A DNA stretch of 64,000 bases from Poseidonocella sp. HB161398 (GTDB taxonomy: Bacteria; Pseudomonadota; Alphaproteobacteria; Rhodobacterales; Rhodobacteraceae): the NCBI RefSeq assembly GCF_005870025.1, contig NZ_VATA01000019.1:1-64000 (forward strand), given 5' to 3'. Position 1 is the stretch's first letter, and each line of letters opens with the position of its first letter. Below the pieces are notes generated by a model. It saw nothing but the letters and a program-made list of their open reading frames with translations, searched no databases and was not told the origin of the DNA. Of this stretch, positions 62,569 to 64,000 are shown in pieces. The position numbers and the translations under genes are program-made.

Positions 62569-63929
62569 GGCAGGACCTCCGTCTGTCCGTCGGGGCCTGC
62601 ATGCCGCGGGGCCCGGAAGAGAATGGCGACGGCCAGCGCCAGAAGAACGGCATCGGCCACCGGAAAGGCGGCCCAGAGGCCCGTCGGACCGGCCCGCGCC
62701 GCGATGAGCGGGACCAGCACGGGCACCAGCAGCCAGGGCTTGGCCAGCGTCAGAACCGCTGCCGGGCGCGGCCGGCCGAGCGCTTGCAGGTAGAGCGCCA
62801 GCACCAGCACCGGCCCGGAAAAGGCGTAGAGCGCCAGCATCACCCGCAGGATCGCCGCCACGCTCGCCGCCATCCGGGCGTCGCCGCCGAAGGCCCGGCC
62901 GAGCGATTCCCCGAAGAGGCTGCCCGCCAAGGCGACGGCCAGGCACCAGCCGAAGGCCGCCGCCATGGCCAGGTTGCGCACCCGGAGCGCCCGCGCCGGG
63001 TGCCCTGCGCCGGCATTATGCCCGGCGATGGTCTGGGTCGCCAGCGCGATGGCCATCTGCGGAAGGAAGGCGAGGCCGAGGAGCCGAGTGGCAACGCCAT
63101 GGGCGGCGAGCAGCCCTGCATCGTCGCCGATGGCCAGCACGACCGTCGCCGAGACCAGCGCCATGCCGAGAAGCCCGAGGCTGACCGGCAGGCCGAGCGC
63201 CAGGATCGCGCCCCATCCGCGATGGGCGGGCCGGACGGGCGGCAGGAGCCGCGGATCGCGCAGGCGCAGCGCAAGGAGCAGGGCAAGCCCGAGCCCCTGC
63301 GCCGCCACCGTGCCGAGCGCCGAGCCCGCCACGCCAAGCCCGAGCCCCGCGATGGCCAGCCAGTTCGCGGCGATATTGGCGAGATTGACGAAGACGGAGA
63401 GGAGCGCGATCTGCCCGGCGTGCCCCTCGCTGCGCAGCGCGTCGCCATGGAGCGCCAGGCCGAATTGCAGCGGCGCGCCGAGGACGAGCACCAGCAGGTA
63501 GCGCCCGGCCGTCTCCGCCAGGGCGCCATTGCCGCCCGCGAGCCCGGCGACCAGCTGCGGACCGGCGGCCAGCGCGGCGAAGAGCAGGAGGGCGCAGAGC
63601 GCCAGGGCCAGCCCCTGCGCCCCGGCCAGCACGGCGGCGGCCGCGTTGCGGTCCCCGGCGCCCAGATGCCGCGCCATCAGGCTGGCCATGCCGCCGCCCG
63701 ACAGGCTCGACAGCGCGGTCAGCAGCATCACCGCCGGGAAGGCCAGGCTGACCGCGGCCAGCGCCTCCGCACCGAGATAGCGGCCGACGAAGAGGCCGTC
63801 GGTCACGGTCAGGATGCCGCCCATCGACATCACCACCGCCATCGGCAGCGCATTCGACAGGAACAGCCGCCCCGGCGGGGCGGTCAGGAAGGGGGAATCC
63901 CCCGGATTTCGGGCGTGCCGCTCGGACAT
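62565..63929 (-). CDS. MATE family efflux transporter
   Basis: A 454-residue multidrug/toxin-extrusion family protein with about twelve helices in two repeated halves, as in NorM/VmrA-like members: SNALPMAVVMSMGGILTVTDGLFVGRYLG at the start of the first repeat and LALGLPVSLGLLGMALVSATVVLAIG opening the second. Na+ or H+ coupling is not clear from sequence. Substrate is unknown. It is coupled by a four-base overlap to the glyoxalase-related gene downstream. Confidence 0.9.
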   Translation of the reverse strand: MSERHARNPGDSPFLTAPPGRLFLSNALPMAVVMSMGGILTVTDGLFVGRYLGAEALAAVSLAFPAVMLLTALSSLSGGGMASLMARHLGAGDRNAAAAVLAGAQGLALALCALLLFAALAAGPQLVAGLAGGNGALAETAGRYLLVLVLGAPLQFGLALHGDALRSEGHAGQIALLSVFVNLANIAANWLAIAGLGLGVAGSALGTVAAQGLGLALLLALRLRDPRLLPPVRPAHRGWGAILALGLPVSLGLLGMALVSATVVLAIGDDAGLLAAHGVATRLLGLAFLPQMAIALATQTIAGHNAGAGHPARALRVRNLAMAAAFGWCLAVALAGSLFGESLGRAFGGDARMAASVAAILRVMLALYAFSGPVLVLALYLQALGRPRPAAVLTLAKPWLLVPVLVPLIAARAGPTGLWAAFPVADAVLLALAVAILFRAPRHAGPDGQTEVLP

Positions 63930-64000
63930 CGCTCACTCCTCTCGCGAGGCATTTCGGACGGGATGGGAGCCTGCATTGCCCACCAGCGAAATGCTTCGAG

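Overview
The window reads as chromosome of a GC-rich alphaproteobacterium of the Rhodobacterales (Paracoccaceae-like). The grounds are the very high GC of the core; the F0 cluster atpI-atpB-atpE-b'-atpF; MipZ as division-site ATPase; the DUF2852, DUF6446-like and DUF6489 small proteins; and promoters of the TTGxxx-N16/17-TAGxxT type. I cannot name genus or species.

Layout. (1) 1-7150 is accessory DNA. It holds an IS66 element cut at the window edge, IS3- and IS110-family fragments nested against one another, then an AT-richer block of three minus-strand genes (two sulfotransferase-like P-loop proteins and a family-2-like glycosyltransferase), then a decayed IS3 orfA. (2) 7150-11600: msrA and the acetolactate synthase genes ilvN and ilvB. 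The latter has a promoter, a 15-codon Leu/Ile/Val leader peptide, an alternative hairpin and an intrinsic terminator, which is a textbook attenuator layout. (3) 11700-16490: a GC-rich tandem pair of sulfotransferase-like genes, bpt, an RDD protein, a DUF2852 protein with palindromic repeats in front of it, and a YbaK-type deacylase. (4) 16530-25020: glnE, a probable leaderless small gene, a GFA-lrgA-lrgB overlapping set, cobO, an LRR protein, a serine hydrolase and a FUSC membrane protein. (5) 25350-41450: a frameshifted glycosyltransferase, glyQ, a methyltransferase-marC pair, priA, a putative secreted metalloprotease, a DUF6446-like gene, gltS, glyS, ppdK, a cell-wall hydrolase and glmM. (6) 41450-42990 is a non-coding stretch carrying three 121-bp tandem repeats. 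(7) 43000-46700: a PfkB sugar kinase, mipZ, small proteins and a transglutaminase. (8) 46845-53241: a minus-strand translation and export cluster running ffh - GNAT - small ORF - chorismate mutase - rpsP - bluB - small membrane protein - rimM - trmD - lipoprotein - rplS - rpmE. (9) 53680-56600: small regulators, including a secreted protein built of three repeats divergent from a LysR regulator, and an ArsR regulator with its operator. (10) 56750-59480: the ATP synthase F0 operon ending in a strong terminator. (11) 59570-64000: an Ada-like alkyltransferase, an OmpA-family lipoprotein, a FadR-type regulator with its operator, a glyoxalase-related protein and a MATE exporter.

Most of the window is ordinary housekeeping sequence. 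The parts most worth a second look are the ilv attenuator, the 121-bp triple repeat, the TGTGAA-N5-TTCACA palindromes before the DUF2852 gene, the probable leaderless transcript after glnE, the triple-repeat secreted protein beside its LysR neighbour, and the sulfotransferase/glycosyltransferase genes. I see no CRISPR array, rRNA or tRNA gene, and no convincing undescribed multi-gene defence or biosynthetic system.
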